64,000 bases of DNA from Ligula intestinalis (GCA_036362985.1 JAYGXS010000002.1:93690232-93754231), one strand, 5' to 3'; shown: positions 36,740 through 48,772, numbered from the stretch's first letter. Notes: a model not told the origin generated them from the sequence alone. A program made the numbers and translations.

Positions 36740-37670
36740 TTTCTAAGTAGGCAATATTCCTTAGGATCCCATTTCCTCGGAACGGACTTTGTGGACTTCT
36801 TAGGAAGCGCCCACGTCAAAATATACCGAAAAACTGCAAGCAATTAACGTTCATATGCGTTTTTCTCATCTTGTATAGAGTCAGCAAGGTTGAGCTGGCA
36901 GTGCACAGCATCTCTATATGAATCTATTCATTAACCTGCTCCTGTGGATCAGAATGTATTGGTCATAAGTGCTGGCGTTTGAGCAAACGCATAAGAAAAC
37001 TTGTTCTTGGAGAGTAGATAATAACCAGCTATATTTGAACACTTATAGTAGGCTCAGGTCATCAGTTGGATCCCAGAGAGACCCCATTTGCGGTTTGGGC
37101 CAAGCTTTAAGCGGCTGCATTCAGACGACGCAAACCGGTTGTGTGCACCTTAAAAACTTTTTATGGGTACCGCAGTTTCAGGATACCGCAATTTTAGTTG
37201 CCCGCAGGTATTTACCCTTAACATTGGCTAGTACCCGACCGTAATGTTTTTTCCACCTCATACTTAAAAAACCTACGTTTTGTCATATTAACTCATACAT
37301 TAATTTAGACAAATAAGATTGCAACTCTTAATGTCTGAGCAAAATAAATCCATAACGAACACAAACTTGCCAATCTTTATTTGAACGTCAACTTTCAGGT
37401 TTTATATCCGTGTTTATAGTTTGCATCTGCTTATGTCGTTTGTAGGCAAACTTCCTGTTCAAGCGAAGGCAGATCCTTCATTCATTCAAAATACGCCGGT
37501 AAGCCAAAAAGGACGGTACTTCCTCAGACGACGTGTCAAAACGGGTCACATGAGACGTGACCGCTAGACAAATGGCCTGATTTTGGTGAAAACATATCCA
37601 ACCACCTACATAAACGTAATTGGGAAAACGCTGTTTAAGTGATACAAGGTAAAAGCCAGCACCTGTGTTT
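36740..37670 (+). repeat. PLE-derived repeat unit B
   Basis: A diverged PLE 3' part. CCTGCTCCTGTGGATCAG, AATGTATTGGTCAT (36930-36967) matches base for base in long runs the segment at 60863-60896 that encodes S-C-G-S-G-C-I-G-R of a GIY-YIG domain. CAGGTCATCAGTTGGATCCC (37055-37074) matches the following S-G-H-x-x-D-P block. The remainder aligns with units A and C. No frame is open across it. Confidence 0.65.
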
Positions 37671-37779
37671 TCAAGTATATTTATTGCTAAGAAAGGCAGG
37701 TAAAACCCCGGTGCTAACATAACAGGAAAAAACATCTAGATAAGAATCCTATTTTAGGAGCAAATTGTAACGGGTATCT

Positions 37780-39870
37780 AAGAAGCGCATATTCATCAGA
37801 GTCCCACTTCAAGGGAACGGACCAAGCGCACTTCTACGAAGGCGCCGGCGTCAAAAGTACAATATACTGTTCAAGCAGTTAATGTTCATATACGGTGCTC
37901 TAATCTTATTTGGAGACAGCAAGGTCAAGCTGGCAGTCCAAAACATCTCTTTGTGCGTCTTTTCAAAAACCGGACCCTGTGGAGCAGAACATATTGGTCA
38001 TAGGAGCCAACGTTTTTCCAAAAGATTTTGAAGATATTTTCTAGAATAGACCTTAATGAAGAAAATAACCAGCTATATTCGAACATCCATGGTAGGCACA
38101 TGTCATCAACTAGATCCCAGAAAGACCCTATGAGCGATTAACAAGGTCCTCCTTTAATTCTCAAAACACATTGGACAGCGCTGTGGGCTACGCTGTAAGT
38201 GGCTGCAGTCGGACGACGCAAACCGGTTATTTGCGCTAAGAAAACTTTGTAAGGTATCGCACTCACCATGCCCGACGGCCGCCAGTCCAGCCGCCCGCAG
38301 GTAATTACCTTTCGCATCGGCCAGTACTCGACCTCGTTTCCTCCTCACACTAAAAACTATACGTTTTCTCGTACTAATATTCACATTCCTTTAGTCAAAT
38401 AAGGTTGACTAGGTAAAGTTCTGAACGAAACTTATTGCAAACGAACGCATACTCACCAAATTACATTTGAATGTAAGCTTTCATTTTTTCTATAAGCATG
38501 TCTGTAGTTTGCGTCTTTTTATGCATTTTGTAGGCAGGCTTCTTGCTTAAACAAACGCAGACCATAAATTCATTCATTCAAAAGACGCCAGCAATCAACA
38601 AAGATGGTAATTCCTCAGACGACGTGTCAAAACGGATCAAATGAGAGTAACCGTAAGACAAAATGGCCCGATTTTGGTGAACACATTCCCAGCCATCTAC
38701 ATCGATTGAATTTACCAAAGAGTTTGCGTGCTACTGATTAAAAACTACCAACTGAACTGCTACTGTGGTAACTTAAGCTAAAACCTTATGCCACCATCTG
38801 TCAGTTGGAAAAATGAGTATTTTACACGATAATCTCACAAAAGTTAGTGGATTTCAGTCTCAACTCAAATTTCGGTCAACAACCGTACACCTTAAATAAG
38901 CCAAGGTACACCAAGTGTATAAATTAATTCCCAGGAAAAATTAAAAAGAAGCAATTCCACCTTTTCGAAGCTTATTTGCATAATCGTGGGAATTATGTAT
39001 ACGCTGAGGGGGCAATGGTTTTCTTTTGCATTCGAAACGCAAAAACCTCCTTCAATATTTAAAAAAAATCAAACTTGTTGCAGGGAAACCGAAATTCACA
39101 TTACTTCTTCCGGACCCCGCAGCTCAGGAAAACCTACAAAAACGATTTTTTTGGCCTACCGGCATAAAAATACTACGTGGAAAAAATGAGGGAGAACATT
39201 CTCTAGAAAAAACACAGTCAGTCAGTTACCTTATGATTTCACGTTGCCAAATCTATGAGTGCAGTCTACACCCTCCGTTTAGGCTGAGCTTAAATTAGTT
39301 TGTAAGACACTTTTGATCGGTGGATGCATAAAATGCTTAATTTTATGGTAATTGCACCCACTTGCTTGGGTCTATGTAAATGGAGTGTTGAATCCAAATA
39401 GCAAAAATATAATCTTAATATTTCATCTACGTTTTGAACACATTATAATTCAAATCCATTTCCTCCGTAATCAATGCACGCACCGATGAATTTTCCAATA
39501 AACATACCTGAAGGTAGTCTAATAACGGACCTTACCTTGCGAGAATCAGCATGGAAGTCGAGAAAATTAGGCTGGATCCCGTCATGTCAACGGAAAAGGG
39601 TTAAGTGGACCTATTTTGTAATTCGATTTTCATAGTCAATCGGCCAGTGCCTACTTGCCAGTGAGTTGGTCAATAGTTTCTGACCTTTATTGCCTATCTT
39701 ACAGACCGCTAAACAGTTTTGGCCAAGAATTCGTACATTTTGGAGCACATTTCTTGTCAGCCCGCAGGCCTTCAGCATAAACAGCGCCACGACTTCCTCT
39801 ACCGGGGATTATGAAGGTTAGTTTATATCTGTAACTAGAATCTTTGCGCATACCAAACTCGTTTCTATAT
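37780..39870 (+). repeat. PLE-derived repeat unit C
   Basis: The most complete unit. It has the GIY-YIG remnant at about 37970-38005 (CGGACCCTGTGGAGCAGA, ACATATTGGTCAT), a CACATGTCATCAACTAGATC block at 38098-38117, then the long tail aligned with A (16300-17935) and with the partial unit 18010-19030. It follows unit B directly, so B and C are tandem. The junction near 37670-37780 resembles 31560-31690, the left flank of the PLE 1 insertion. Confidence 0.65.
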
Positions 39871-39879
39871 GCGTGATAA

Positions 39880-39970
39880 TTCAAGGTCCAGACATCGCAT
39901 CGCGCGCCAACTTATAACTACAGGTATATTTGTCAATAATCCCCATTGAAATGGACGAAATGGTGAGTAT
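39880..39970 (+). repeat. Interspersed repeat shared with 20930-21030
   Basis: Both contain AAGGTC.AGA.ATCGCATCGC, then TATTTGTCAATA, then ATTGAAATGG.CGA.AT.GTGAG in the same order. It marks continuity of the duplicated block just before the SINE-like head and RTE insertion. Confidence 0.6.
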
Positions 39971-40045
39971 GTGACTCAAAGATTAGAGCATTTGTCTTCT
40001 GATCAACAAGCCGCAGATTTGAGCCTCGTATGGCTTACCACATTA
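39965..40045 (+). repeat. tRNA-derived SINE head (or tRNA-like remnant)
   Basis: GTGACTCAAAGATTAGAGCA resembles a tRNA D-arm/A box (TGGCTCA.TGGTTAGAGC). TTTGT...ACAAG (from about 39992) can form a 5-bp anticodon stem with one G-U pair. GCAGATTTGAGCCTCGT resembles a T-arm/B box (GGTTCGA.CC). Pairing of the acceptor stem is not convincing and the anticodon loop is too long, so it is not a working tRNA gene. The order and spacing of the two boxes fit a tRNA-derived SINE. Confidence 0.5.
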
Positions 40046-40304
40046 AATTGAACACGCCTAACTGATGAGGAGAAATGCGCTAAAAAAATCGTGTTTGAAT
40101 CTCTATTTTCTATACTGGCCATACTCATTTGCTTACACCGCAAGCCGTTCCTTTGCTGCTGGTCGGGCCAAAGAACGGTGTGGGTGACCGTTCAGCGGCA
40201 GAGGAATAGCAAATTTATTGTGTCTAAGAATTTTTGCAAGGGTCATGACGAAATTTGACTAGTGAGGTTAGTATATATTTGGTCAAATTATTTTTACCTA
40301 ATGA

Positions 40305-41615
40305 GTGGATGCAATGACAGTGAAGGCGGGTCACCCGTTAGCCAAGCTGCAGGCTATCTGGCGCGTCCACGAGTGGTGGATAGTGGCGCGGCATTCAGTG
40401 AAGGTTCGCTGCGAAATAAGCAGGCTCCCGGGTCTGGTAAATAAGCAGTCGTGGACGCAGCAGCGACACTTACCAGGGCGTGATGGGTGGTGGGTGCAAA
40501 CATTTCTGGAACCTGGTACTCAAAGTCTGACAGCGCACAGTCTCCATGAATATCACGTGGATGTTTGTTGCTTGTCAGAGTCCAGCTCCCCGACTCAGGC
40601 GCCCGAGAAATTAAAATCCCGGGGGGTCGATTCTTATTTCACCTTGTATCACAGCGGTCCGAGTGACTCATCTGGTAGACACGGTGTGGCTATTGCCCTC
40701 TCGGAAGAAGCTAACCATGCACTACTAGCATGGGAACCAGTCAACGACCGAATGGCCTTTGTTCGACTAAAAGGCCATTTTACGAACATCTCGGTCGTAT
40801 CTGTGAATGTACCTACGTCAGCGGTTGAACAGCAAGAGAACGCTAATTTCTACTCGCAGCTGCAGGAGCTAGCTTAACGACTCCCTCGTCGAGATCTGCT
40901 AATTGTTGCCGGGGGCTACAATGGCCGAACTGGGCCCGGTGACCCGACAGACAGCCACCTTCTTGGTCGTTTTGGGCTTGGCTCTCGAACGGACAATGGT
41001 GAGAGGCTGCTGCAGTTTGCCGAACAGAACCGACTGTTTGTTACCAAAACATGCTTTCAGCATTGTCACATACATCTACTGACTTGGTATTCGAACGAAA
41101 GCCGTACCGCCAGTCAGCTCGATTACATTCTAGTTGGTTCACGGTTTCGCAGCTGGGTCCACGATAGCAGGTCGATGCGAGGTGCCGAAACTGGTAACGT
41201 CCACGGGTCTGACCACGCTCTCGTTCGCACGCGCCTGAAGGTTCACCTCTCATCTGTGCCCAAACTGCCACGTGCGAGACGCCTTGATGTCGCAATGCTC
41301 CGGCAAACCAAAACTACCGAGGCTTTAAGCACAGTAATCCAGTCCCGTCTTATGACCCAGGCTGACAACGAGGGCAGTAGCAAGTGGCCATCACTGAAGA
41401 CATCCATCTATGGGGCAGCTGAGAAGATTCTCGGATTCACTAAGCGGCGCCGCAGTGACTGGATCAGCAGAAGAACCCTGCAGATATCGGCCGAGACGAC
41501 TCTTGCCAGGTCCTGGAACGATGCCTCCTTCCGCCATCGTCGAAAGCTGACAGCAAAGTCGGCTAGAGATGACCGGCAGAAGTACTGGTCCGAAACGGCG
41601 ACTTCTATGGAGTAG
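40305..41615 (+). pseudogene. RTE-like endonuclease domain and linker
   Basis: One frame, with a TAA at 40875-40877 and ending in TAG at 41613-41615. Recognisable blocks: LTAHSLHEYHVDVCCLSES; SGPSDSSGRHGVAIALSEEA; NDRMAFVRLKGHFTNISVVS; then past the stop LPRRDLLIVAGGYNGRTGPG, TWYSNESRTASQLDYILVGS and VHGSDHALVRTRLKV. The last carries the conserved SDH of AP endonucleases. The GDWN motif, whose Asp and Asn are catalytic, reads GGYN, so the endonuclease is inactive. The first 60 or so residues do not match the family; the start is uncertain. Confidence 0.92.
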
Positions 41616-41641
41616 TTTTTTAATGTTGGTGACACTCGGAA

Positions 41642-42150
41642 TTGTACCAAATCATCCGCCAAGTTAGTAGTAAGCCCCTGACACTCTGTGATTCTGTTCG
41701 CGATGTGAATGCAGGCTTCATTGCTGACAACTCGGCTAAGGTCGATCGCTGGCGTGAACACTTCGAGCACCTACTCAACTTTGACGATCAACCCATCACA
41801 CCCTCCCTCTCCTCCACAGCGGAGTTTCAATCCTCTCCTGCCTACGCAGTGTCGTGTGACATCCCTTCCGAAGACAAAATTGCAGATGCAATGCAGAGGC
41901 TACGCAACAACAAGGCGTGCGGAGAGGACGGTATTCCTGCAGAAATCTACAAGTCCTGTTTCGACACCCTGGCTCCTCTGCTTCATGAGGTGATTGTACA
42001 GGCGTGGCGAGAAGAGACCGTTCCCGATGACTGGGGCTCAGGTATCCTTGAACCTGTCCACAACAAGAGAGATAAGACAAGATGCGAGAACAACCGTTCT
42101 TATCCATGTTGCTACAAGGATCTTCGCTATTGCTCTTCTCAAGCGCTTCC
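41642..42150 (+). pseudogene. RTE-like RT fingers region (shifted frame)
   Basis: The reading frame moves by two bases after 41615. Blocks: VDRWREHFEHLLNFDDQPIT; MQRLRNNKACGEDGIPAEIY (the RT N-terminal motif, usually NKAPGEDGIPAE); LLHEVIVQAWREETVPDDWG; GILEPVHNKRDKTRCENNR. Near 42085-42100 several bases are lost or changed and the frame returns to that of the endonuclease, with ATRIFAIALLKRFQ. Confidence 0.9.
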
Positions 42151-43440
42151 AGTCTGTACGTGAGTCCAGGACACGACCCAACCAAGCCGAATCCCGAGTT
42201 GGGCGTGGATGTGCGGATCAAATATTCACACTCAGGCGCACTCTAGAATTCCGCCATAGCTACCAGCAACCGACGGCCGTTTGCTTCTTCAACTTTGCCG
42301 CCGCATTCGATTCCAGCCATCGTGAGTCTATGTGGCAAATAATGGAACTGGATGGAATGCCGACCAAACTCATTGCGATGATTAAGGCCTTCTAGTGGTT
42401 TACCGCCACACGAGTCCTGGTCCACAAAAATCTCTCTCAGTTGTTCGATATCCGGTCTGGTGTCCGTCAGGGCTGCGACCTTTCGCCTATTTTTTTTAAC
42501 TACGTCATTGACTGGATTCTCGGCAAAGCTCTACATGAAGAGGACAGTGTTGAACTTGCACCTGGACGCCGACTAACTGATCTTGACTACGCTGATGATA
42601 TTGCGCTGTTAGCCTCAAATATTGATGGTCTACAGTCAGTAGTGTCGCGGTAAAATGAGATCACTATGTCGGTAGGCATGTCCATAAATTCCGGAAAGAC
42701 GAAGTTGTTCTCGAGCTGCATCCCTGACCAGGAAAAGGCACCCCTTGGGATTAATGGTCATCAACTTGAAGAACTAGACAGCTTTAAATACCTCGGGGCG
42801 AGGCTGCTACCGAATGGGCAGAGCAAGGACGACATTGTCTCCCGTATCGATGCTGCTCTCTGGGTTTTCTCAGCCCTTCGAAAGTGCCTTTGGATCCGAC
42901 GTGACATCTCCATTGTCACGAAGGTTCGTGTACACCGTGCATCCATCCGGTCAGTCCTCCTCTATGGATGTGAATGCTGGCCTGTGCGCGCTGAAGATGA
43001 GCAATGACTGGAGGTCTTTGACCACCAGTGCCTGAGGACGATCCTGCGAGTTCAGTATAGCGACTTCATCTCAAATGAGACAGTCCGCATTCGCTGCAAT
43101 CGTATCACGAGGATATCTGAGGCCATTCAAGAAAGGCGACTGAGGTGGTTTGGACACGTTCTCCGTCGTCTGCCCCACGAGCTTACCTATGCTGTTCTCG
43201 ACCCGGCACTGCAGCCCACCTGGAAACGTCAAAATGGAGGGCAACTAATACTTGGCTAGGCACCGTCCGTCAAGACATGGAAGCAGTTCTTTGACCTTCT
43301 ATCTTTGGTCTCTGTCGCTGAAGAAGGTAATGGGTGGAGCTTTCGAGATCCGCTGCCACCAATCGCCACGCATGGAGAGGTACCGTTCGTGACATCATTG
43401 AGGCCGGGTAGATCAGGCATGATCATAGCCGTAACAAATA
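42085..43440 (+). pseudogene. RTE-like RT palm, thumb and C-terminus
   Basis: AESRVGRGCADQIFTLRRTL and CFFNFAAAFDSSHRESMWQI form motif A, but the position where relatives have Asp (FIDFAAAFDS) reads Asn. After a TAG at 42393-42395: DIRSGVRQGCDLSPIFFNYV (motif B) and LTDLDYADDIALLAS (motif C, YADD intact). After a TAA at 42651-42653: MSINSGKTKLFSS and DSFKYLGARLLPNGQSKDDI. After a TGA at 43005-43007: RRLRWFGHVLRRLPHEL and further. So three stops plus loss of a metal-binding Asp. The C-terminal end near 43430 is approximate. Confidence 0.92.
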
Positions 43441-43504
43441 CAAGTAAAGGGATGTAGTCCTGAGAATTTCTTTTAGTAGTATTTTAGCTTAGATCGTGTA
43501 CGGT

Positions 43505-44220
43505 GATGGGCATTAATTTAGGTTAATTCGTAAGAAGCCTGATATTGAAGACATTTTCCGTACTATTAACATAAAACTTATTATCAATATTTATTATGGC
43601 ATTGTACAATTCCAAAATATGTTGGGAAAGATTTTAAAAAAAATTATCCATTTTGGAACCACAAACTTTATTTCGAAGTTGCTCAAATGAAAGTGAGGCC
43701 CAGTTTAAGCAATTACATTTATTTTCAGAAACAGGGAACAATTTCAGTTTCAAAAATTAGTCAAAATGTGTGCCAATATCGTAACGCTTGGCCCTTAAGT
43801 CCAAGCCGAGTACCTCTTTTAGAAGAATCAGCCTCTAGTCAACTGACCTGGGTGGGAACCTTAAGAATATGGTGGTTGGAATTCAAAATCGACAACCTTC
43901 AAACAACCTCCAGTACCTTAATATGAGAAACGTACCAACTCAGAATGTAACTTGTTTACAAATTATGTACCCACATAGAAAATTGCCTTTAGAATGTTTA
44001 GGCAAAATAGATCAAAATCAGAGAAAATATGATTGCGAATAATTAAGTATTGCAATGGACTTTTGAGCCTATTGAATGCCAGCGGATGGCGTATGCTGTT
44101 TCATGTTCTTTGGACATAATTTTGAATCTTTACGAAATAAAAAAGCTATTTAGTCCGTTAAATTATCAAGTCGCATTACAACATCCACGTAAGAAATTGG
44201 ATTATAGTATGCAGTCGTAA
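43505..44220 (+). repeat. Continuation of copy 2 of the duplicated block after the RTE insertion
   Basis: GTAAGAAGCCTGATATTGAA, GACATTTTC (43530-43558) matches GTGAGAAGCCTGATATCGAA, GACATTTTC (21819-21847). TTTTCAGA.ACA.GGAACAATTT and AGTCAACTGACCT.CGTGGG-like strings, then AATTAAGTATTGCAATGGACTTTTGAGC, also recur at 22008-22360. This gives the clearest right-hand anchor for the duplication. Confidence 0.7.
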
Positions 44221-44399
44221 CCTATTTCGAGCAAATAGTAAACAAAAGTGATAAATAAACGTTTACTTAATAATAGCTCAAGTCCTTCAATGCCCTTAAG
44301 TTGCAAATTAGACCAATTTGCCGTTTTTAGGCTCAATTAAACTGTCTACAGTGCTTGGCTCTGCGTTAGAATTTGCATAACGTTCCTTGCCCAATATGT

Positions 44400-47300
44400 A
44401 GTTCTTTTGTCTAGAATCAACGAGGCATGAAAGCTCAGTAATTCCTATATTTAGTTCACTAGCTGAGAAATAAACAATAAGAATAGCAGATGGAAATATG
44501 AGCTTACCAACTATATCGTCTTTACCTGGGGATTATGTAAGATACGTGCGTCTACATTCGGACCGCCTTTTCTTATCTCGCTATTCGCGTGTATACTCTC
44601 TTATATACACGTCCGTTGGCCTAGTTCGCTCATTTTAAACCAATCTGTATCCCTCTGTATTTATTTTAAGTACGATGTGGGCATGAAGCCACAAGGTCAT
44701 AATCCTAGCAGTGTGTTGGAAGTAGTCCAATTTGATCTACATTTGACGGTTTTTCCTCGCCCATTATGTTTAAAATCGCAGTCAGTTGCGATTACGGATT
44801 GCTAGGATATCCCGGTGTTTTGAGTTTGTGCGCCTTATTCTGTTCTCTTAGAATGGACTTGTATGCGGAAAATTGTGGAATGATACATTTTAAATATAAA
44901 CTGTATCTGCCTCTCTCTCTCGCAAACCCCCGAATGTTCGTCTAAGGATGCGTTCTGTGTTCGGGGTTACAGATCAGCAGATAGAGATAGATATACCGTA
45001 ACAGATTTAAAGTTCTAGTAAAGATCCTATGAAAAGCTTTTAAAGCAAAAATCCAACGATGAAGTTCAGCTCGGGGAGACATAAAAGCATTTTAAGCAGT
45101 TGCCGACAAAACAGCCCGAGTGGTGAACTCAGGCGTATTTGTTGCCCTCCTCGCAGTCCTTCCGGAAACAGTAACAGAATCGTGCCCGCTCGCAGAGGCA
45201 TTATCAGCTGCCATCTGGGACACTGCAAAGGCAACATTTGAAAGGCGCTGCCTACCGATGTATCCTGGCGTTGCAACCTCCTCTGCCAATGCCCCGTTAC
45301 AACATTTGGCTCTGCACTGGGGGTTCACGCTGCCTTTGCTGCTGAGTAATATATAATTATAAGGGGCAATTCTAACAGAGGGAGGTGTGACAGGGTTTTT
45401 CTCCGACCTACTTTATGGTGGAAAGGCTACTGCTGTTCCATATGAGTGCGATCTGATCAGAGCTAATTCGCATTATGGCATTTCTCATGGTCCGTTCTGG
45501 CTTATGGATGAGAGTTAACTCACATGCCAGTATGTGCGGACTCTCTTTTTTAATATGGAATTGTGTAATTGTGAATAGGTTTTTACAAACACCACCCAGG
45601 ATACTAGACTACGAACCTTTGCACACGGCCCTATTAGGCGTTCTATTAAGAACTTCGGTACAACAGCGATCGATAGAACAGGAAGTATTAGTAAAAGACA
45701 GAAAGACGTGTTCACCGGTATTCTTCTGTCGCAGGGACCAGTAGCGAGGGTTTCGGCTCATCCATGCAATCCTGTTTATTTATATGCATAATTGTATAAT
45801 GTTAATACGTTCACTGGGAGATAATAATAAACGTTATTGCGTTAATATATGCTACTACTGACAACCTTTGAACAGTTAAGTGAATATTACGTAGCTCGCC
45901 CGCTGTGACTGAAAGACGTCTGGTCAACTGTTCGATATGCGCATCAGGCCCTTCGATTATACACTCCAAGGATGTGATTAGTTCACGAGCAAATTTAAAA
46001 TCAACCGACGTTTGACTGTTATCCGTTGCTTTGTGGTTCCCCTTCTAGTGAGTGTCAGCGTAGACAAATTTTGCCACTCGTTATCATACTTCAGTTAGCA
46101 TTAGACATGCAAAACATGCTCCTCTGCTGCTGTTGTGATTCACTTTGACAATGACTAAGTACCGGCATATTTTACATTAATGCATTCCAGTAGATGAGGT
46201 AAAGTGTACTTTGAATTGGTAAGTTGAGTGCAGCCATTCTTGCTGACAACAAAGTTTGAATCCCGCAACTTCTTCTAACATTTTAGTGTTTTCATGCATC
46301 CAGTGTCAAAAAGGCAAGTTCATTCACAAACATAAGCTTCTGGGAGGTTTTGGACACTCAAAAGTCAGGTTTTGTCCAGTTTAGTGGAGTATAAAAGTCC
46401 CATAAGTGGTTGATACTGATATTTATTTACTTAAGCGTTTTCAATGAAAGTTTTTGAATATCATTATTATTTTTGAGCCAAGTATTTCTTGCTTTTTATT
46501 TTGATCCTGTAAAACGAAAAATTACTATTAAAATTGAAGAAAGAAGAGTTAAATGCACAGAAAAGCTGCAAACGCCTGCATGATGGACTACGCGCTTGAG
46601 GCCTAGAGTGTATACTGTGTGGTCTGTACACGATGGCAATAGCAGGAACAAGTTAAGCTGTGCACAATTAAATCGTTAATTTTTTATAAGCATATTTGAC
46701 ATCACAAATTACGTTAAAATTAGTAAAAAGTGATTTTTTAACCATTATATGTCACGTTGATTAATTTATAATTTGAAGTATGCATCTCCTGGCTGTCTCA
46801 GACAATTTGAGGCTTAAACATACACCTTAATCAGTACAACTGCTGAATGTCAGCAAAATGGATACCTTATTTCCAAGGATAGGCAAGAATAAAAATGAGT
46901 TTCGCAAACCAGTCAGCACAAGAAGACGAAGAAGACGATATGATTGCAGAGATATAAAGTTTATTGCACTGCATTCTCGTCTGCAAGATATGCGCTGAAA
47001 ATTTTCTATGATAAATTAATACCTTATGTGAGGGGCACGGCCGATCGATAGCTTTGATGACAGCTAGACAAATTGACTAGGATGTATTTCGCCAAGAATC
47101 GATAATTGCTGCCAGCAGCTGCCATCTGGACACTGCGAAAGTTACATTGGAAAGGCTAACAACAAGAAAATTAGGTATTTTTAAAGTAAACTCTCGTCCA
47201 ATTTTGAATTTTTGGCCCAACCAATAATATTTTCCACGTCTTAGTCAAGTTAAGTAGAAACTATTCTTAATATCCCTTACTGCGCGTCACTGTGCTATAT

Positions 47301-48770
47301 TTTCATGCAGTCAATGAATCTCGGTTACTAATAGCAAATGAGATCCTCCGTTCCGAACGCATTTAATTATGATGAGATGGCATAAGGTTAACTAAGGAGA
47401 AAGTAGCAAACAATATATATTTCAAAATTTATTGAGTTATAAAACTATTATTTGCTTCAAGAGAGCATGATTTAATGAGATAATAAGACAAGACATTAAG
47501 TCGGTGTAGCTTTCCGGTTGTGGAAGATTTTGCGTCTGAAAACTCATTTTGGGTAATTCTTTTTATCGTCGCGTCTAAAGTGGGCATTTCAGTATTGAAT
47601 ATATTTAAAAGTTTCCTTCATACCCATGTGCACCACGTTCTGATGAATTCCTTGGCTAGGTTTTTGTTAGTCTGCTTGTTTATCTCTGGCTTATCCATTC
47701 CATAAATGTGTGGCTTTATAGCATTGAAATACTGCAGTCAACCTTGAAACTTATCACCAAAAGTCTGCGAATCAAAATCATATTTCTAACCATTTCATTC
47801 CTTTATGCTGCAGTTTACAATTATTGCATTAAAATTGTTAGATTTTCCGATCTACAGATCATGAAAGTCTGCAAATTTTTCTCTTCTTTGCACAAAGTTG
47901 TGACGAGGTTTCTAGTCTCAAAGGTTTCGTGTTCACAAATTATTAAGCTACGATAACAGATGTCTAGTAACCTTGCTTCTAGCTTTACTTTCTCAAACTC
48001 TACTGCGACGTAAAGCCTACGGTCCTTTGAAAAGTGGCTTTATCTTCGCCATCGTGGTTGATTATAAAGGCAGATTGGGTGAACGCTGCTCCCAATTTGG
48101 CATCCAGTAACAAGAAACATTTGAGCAATCATTATATCGCTACTAACTTTCGTGTGTTAATATATGCAGCCAGGACTATTGACTTGATATCGTCCCCCAG
48201 CGGTGCATATACTCCACGATATCTGCAATTATCTAATGGATCTGCCTGATTGACAGATGGTAAAGGGGTTCACTTGCGATAGCTTTTCATTGTCGTGCTG
48301 CTACGTTTACGCTCTTAACAGTTGCGATAGAAGTCAAATGGTTATCTGCGAAGTGGTCAGAAAGCCGACACATTTTATGCACGGGATCTTTTTTGCAAAA
48401 TTGTCTAAAACAGAATAGAAAGAGATATTGAACGCCCAAAAGCATAATCTGTCACATGTAACGAACGCATGACCAAAGTTTTTTGACCTAAGGTGACTGC
48501 AGAAGTTGGGACGATGTACACAGGCACACCTGAAAAACAGCTGAAAGTTGGACTCTGGAGAGTGACTACGTCCGTTGAGTATGAGCTTACTATTGTTGAC
48601 TCGTGTGTGGTTAACGTTATAAGCATGTCGACTTGCATGGCCTCTACCTCACCTTCTCTCACCATACTGCAATATTTAAGTAGACTTGGACTCGCTAGCT
48701 CGTGTACGTGCGTGCTAACTATGACATAATTTCAGCAGGATGTACAATCTTTGCACGGATTTAAATAAAA
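44400..48770. other. AT-rich stretch without recognisable genes
   Basis: A more GC-rich patch at 45060-45350 has open frames on both strands (78 codons each), which cannot all be coding. Its string CAGCTGCCATCTGG.ACACTG (near 45210) recurs at 47118-47138, so it is repeat sequence. The frames at 47520-47956 are hydrophobic, AT-driven and unconvincing. The patch at 48405-48729 is open on both strands and carries no motif I know. Confidence 0.35.
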
Positions 48771-48772
48771 AT

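Larger units (their letters stand above)
40300..43460 (+). mobile_element. RTE/BovB-like non-LTR retrotransposon, degenerate
   Basis: A nearly full-length coding region for an apurinic-type endonuclease and a reverse transcriptase, of the kind found in many copies in flatworms. It is GC-rich compared with its surroundings, and it interrupts copy 2 of the duplicated block (39970 continues at about 43505 when compared with copy 1). Several stops and two frameshifts break it, and key residues in both enzymes are changed. The 3' end is near 43445-43460 (ACAAATACAAGTAAAGGGA). I did not find convincing target-site duplications. Confidence 0.92.
28900..44400. repeat. Copy 2 of the long duplicated block, with later insertions
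   Basis: Collinear with 9990-22900 (see that entry for landmark pairs). Its greater length is explained by two mobile elements absent from copy 1: the PLE pair at about 31690-36735 and the RTE-like LINE at about 40300-43460. These insertions are therefore younger than the duplication. Sequence around 29344-29715 keeps a 123-codon open frame, but its partner in copy 1 is closed, so I treat it as chance. Confidence 0.65.

Noticed and set aside
41796..42221. 141-codon minus-strand frame in the RTE element
   Set aside because: Antisense to the RT coding sequence; no motif of its own.
45059..45356. Open frames on both strands in a GC-richer patch
   Set aside because: Four overlapping frames of similar length on both strands and a repeat partner at 47.1 kb; no recognisable motif. 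Composition effect rather than a gene.
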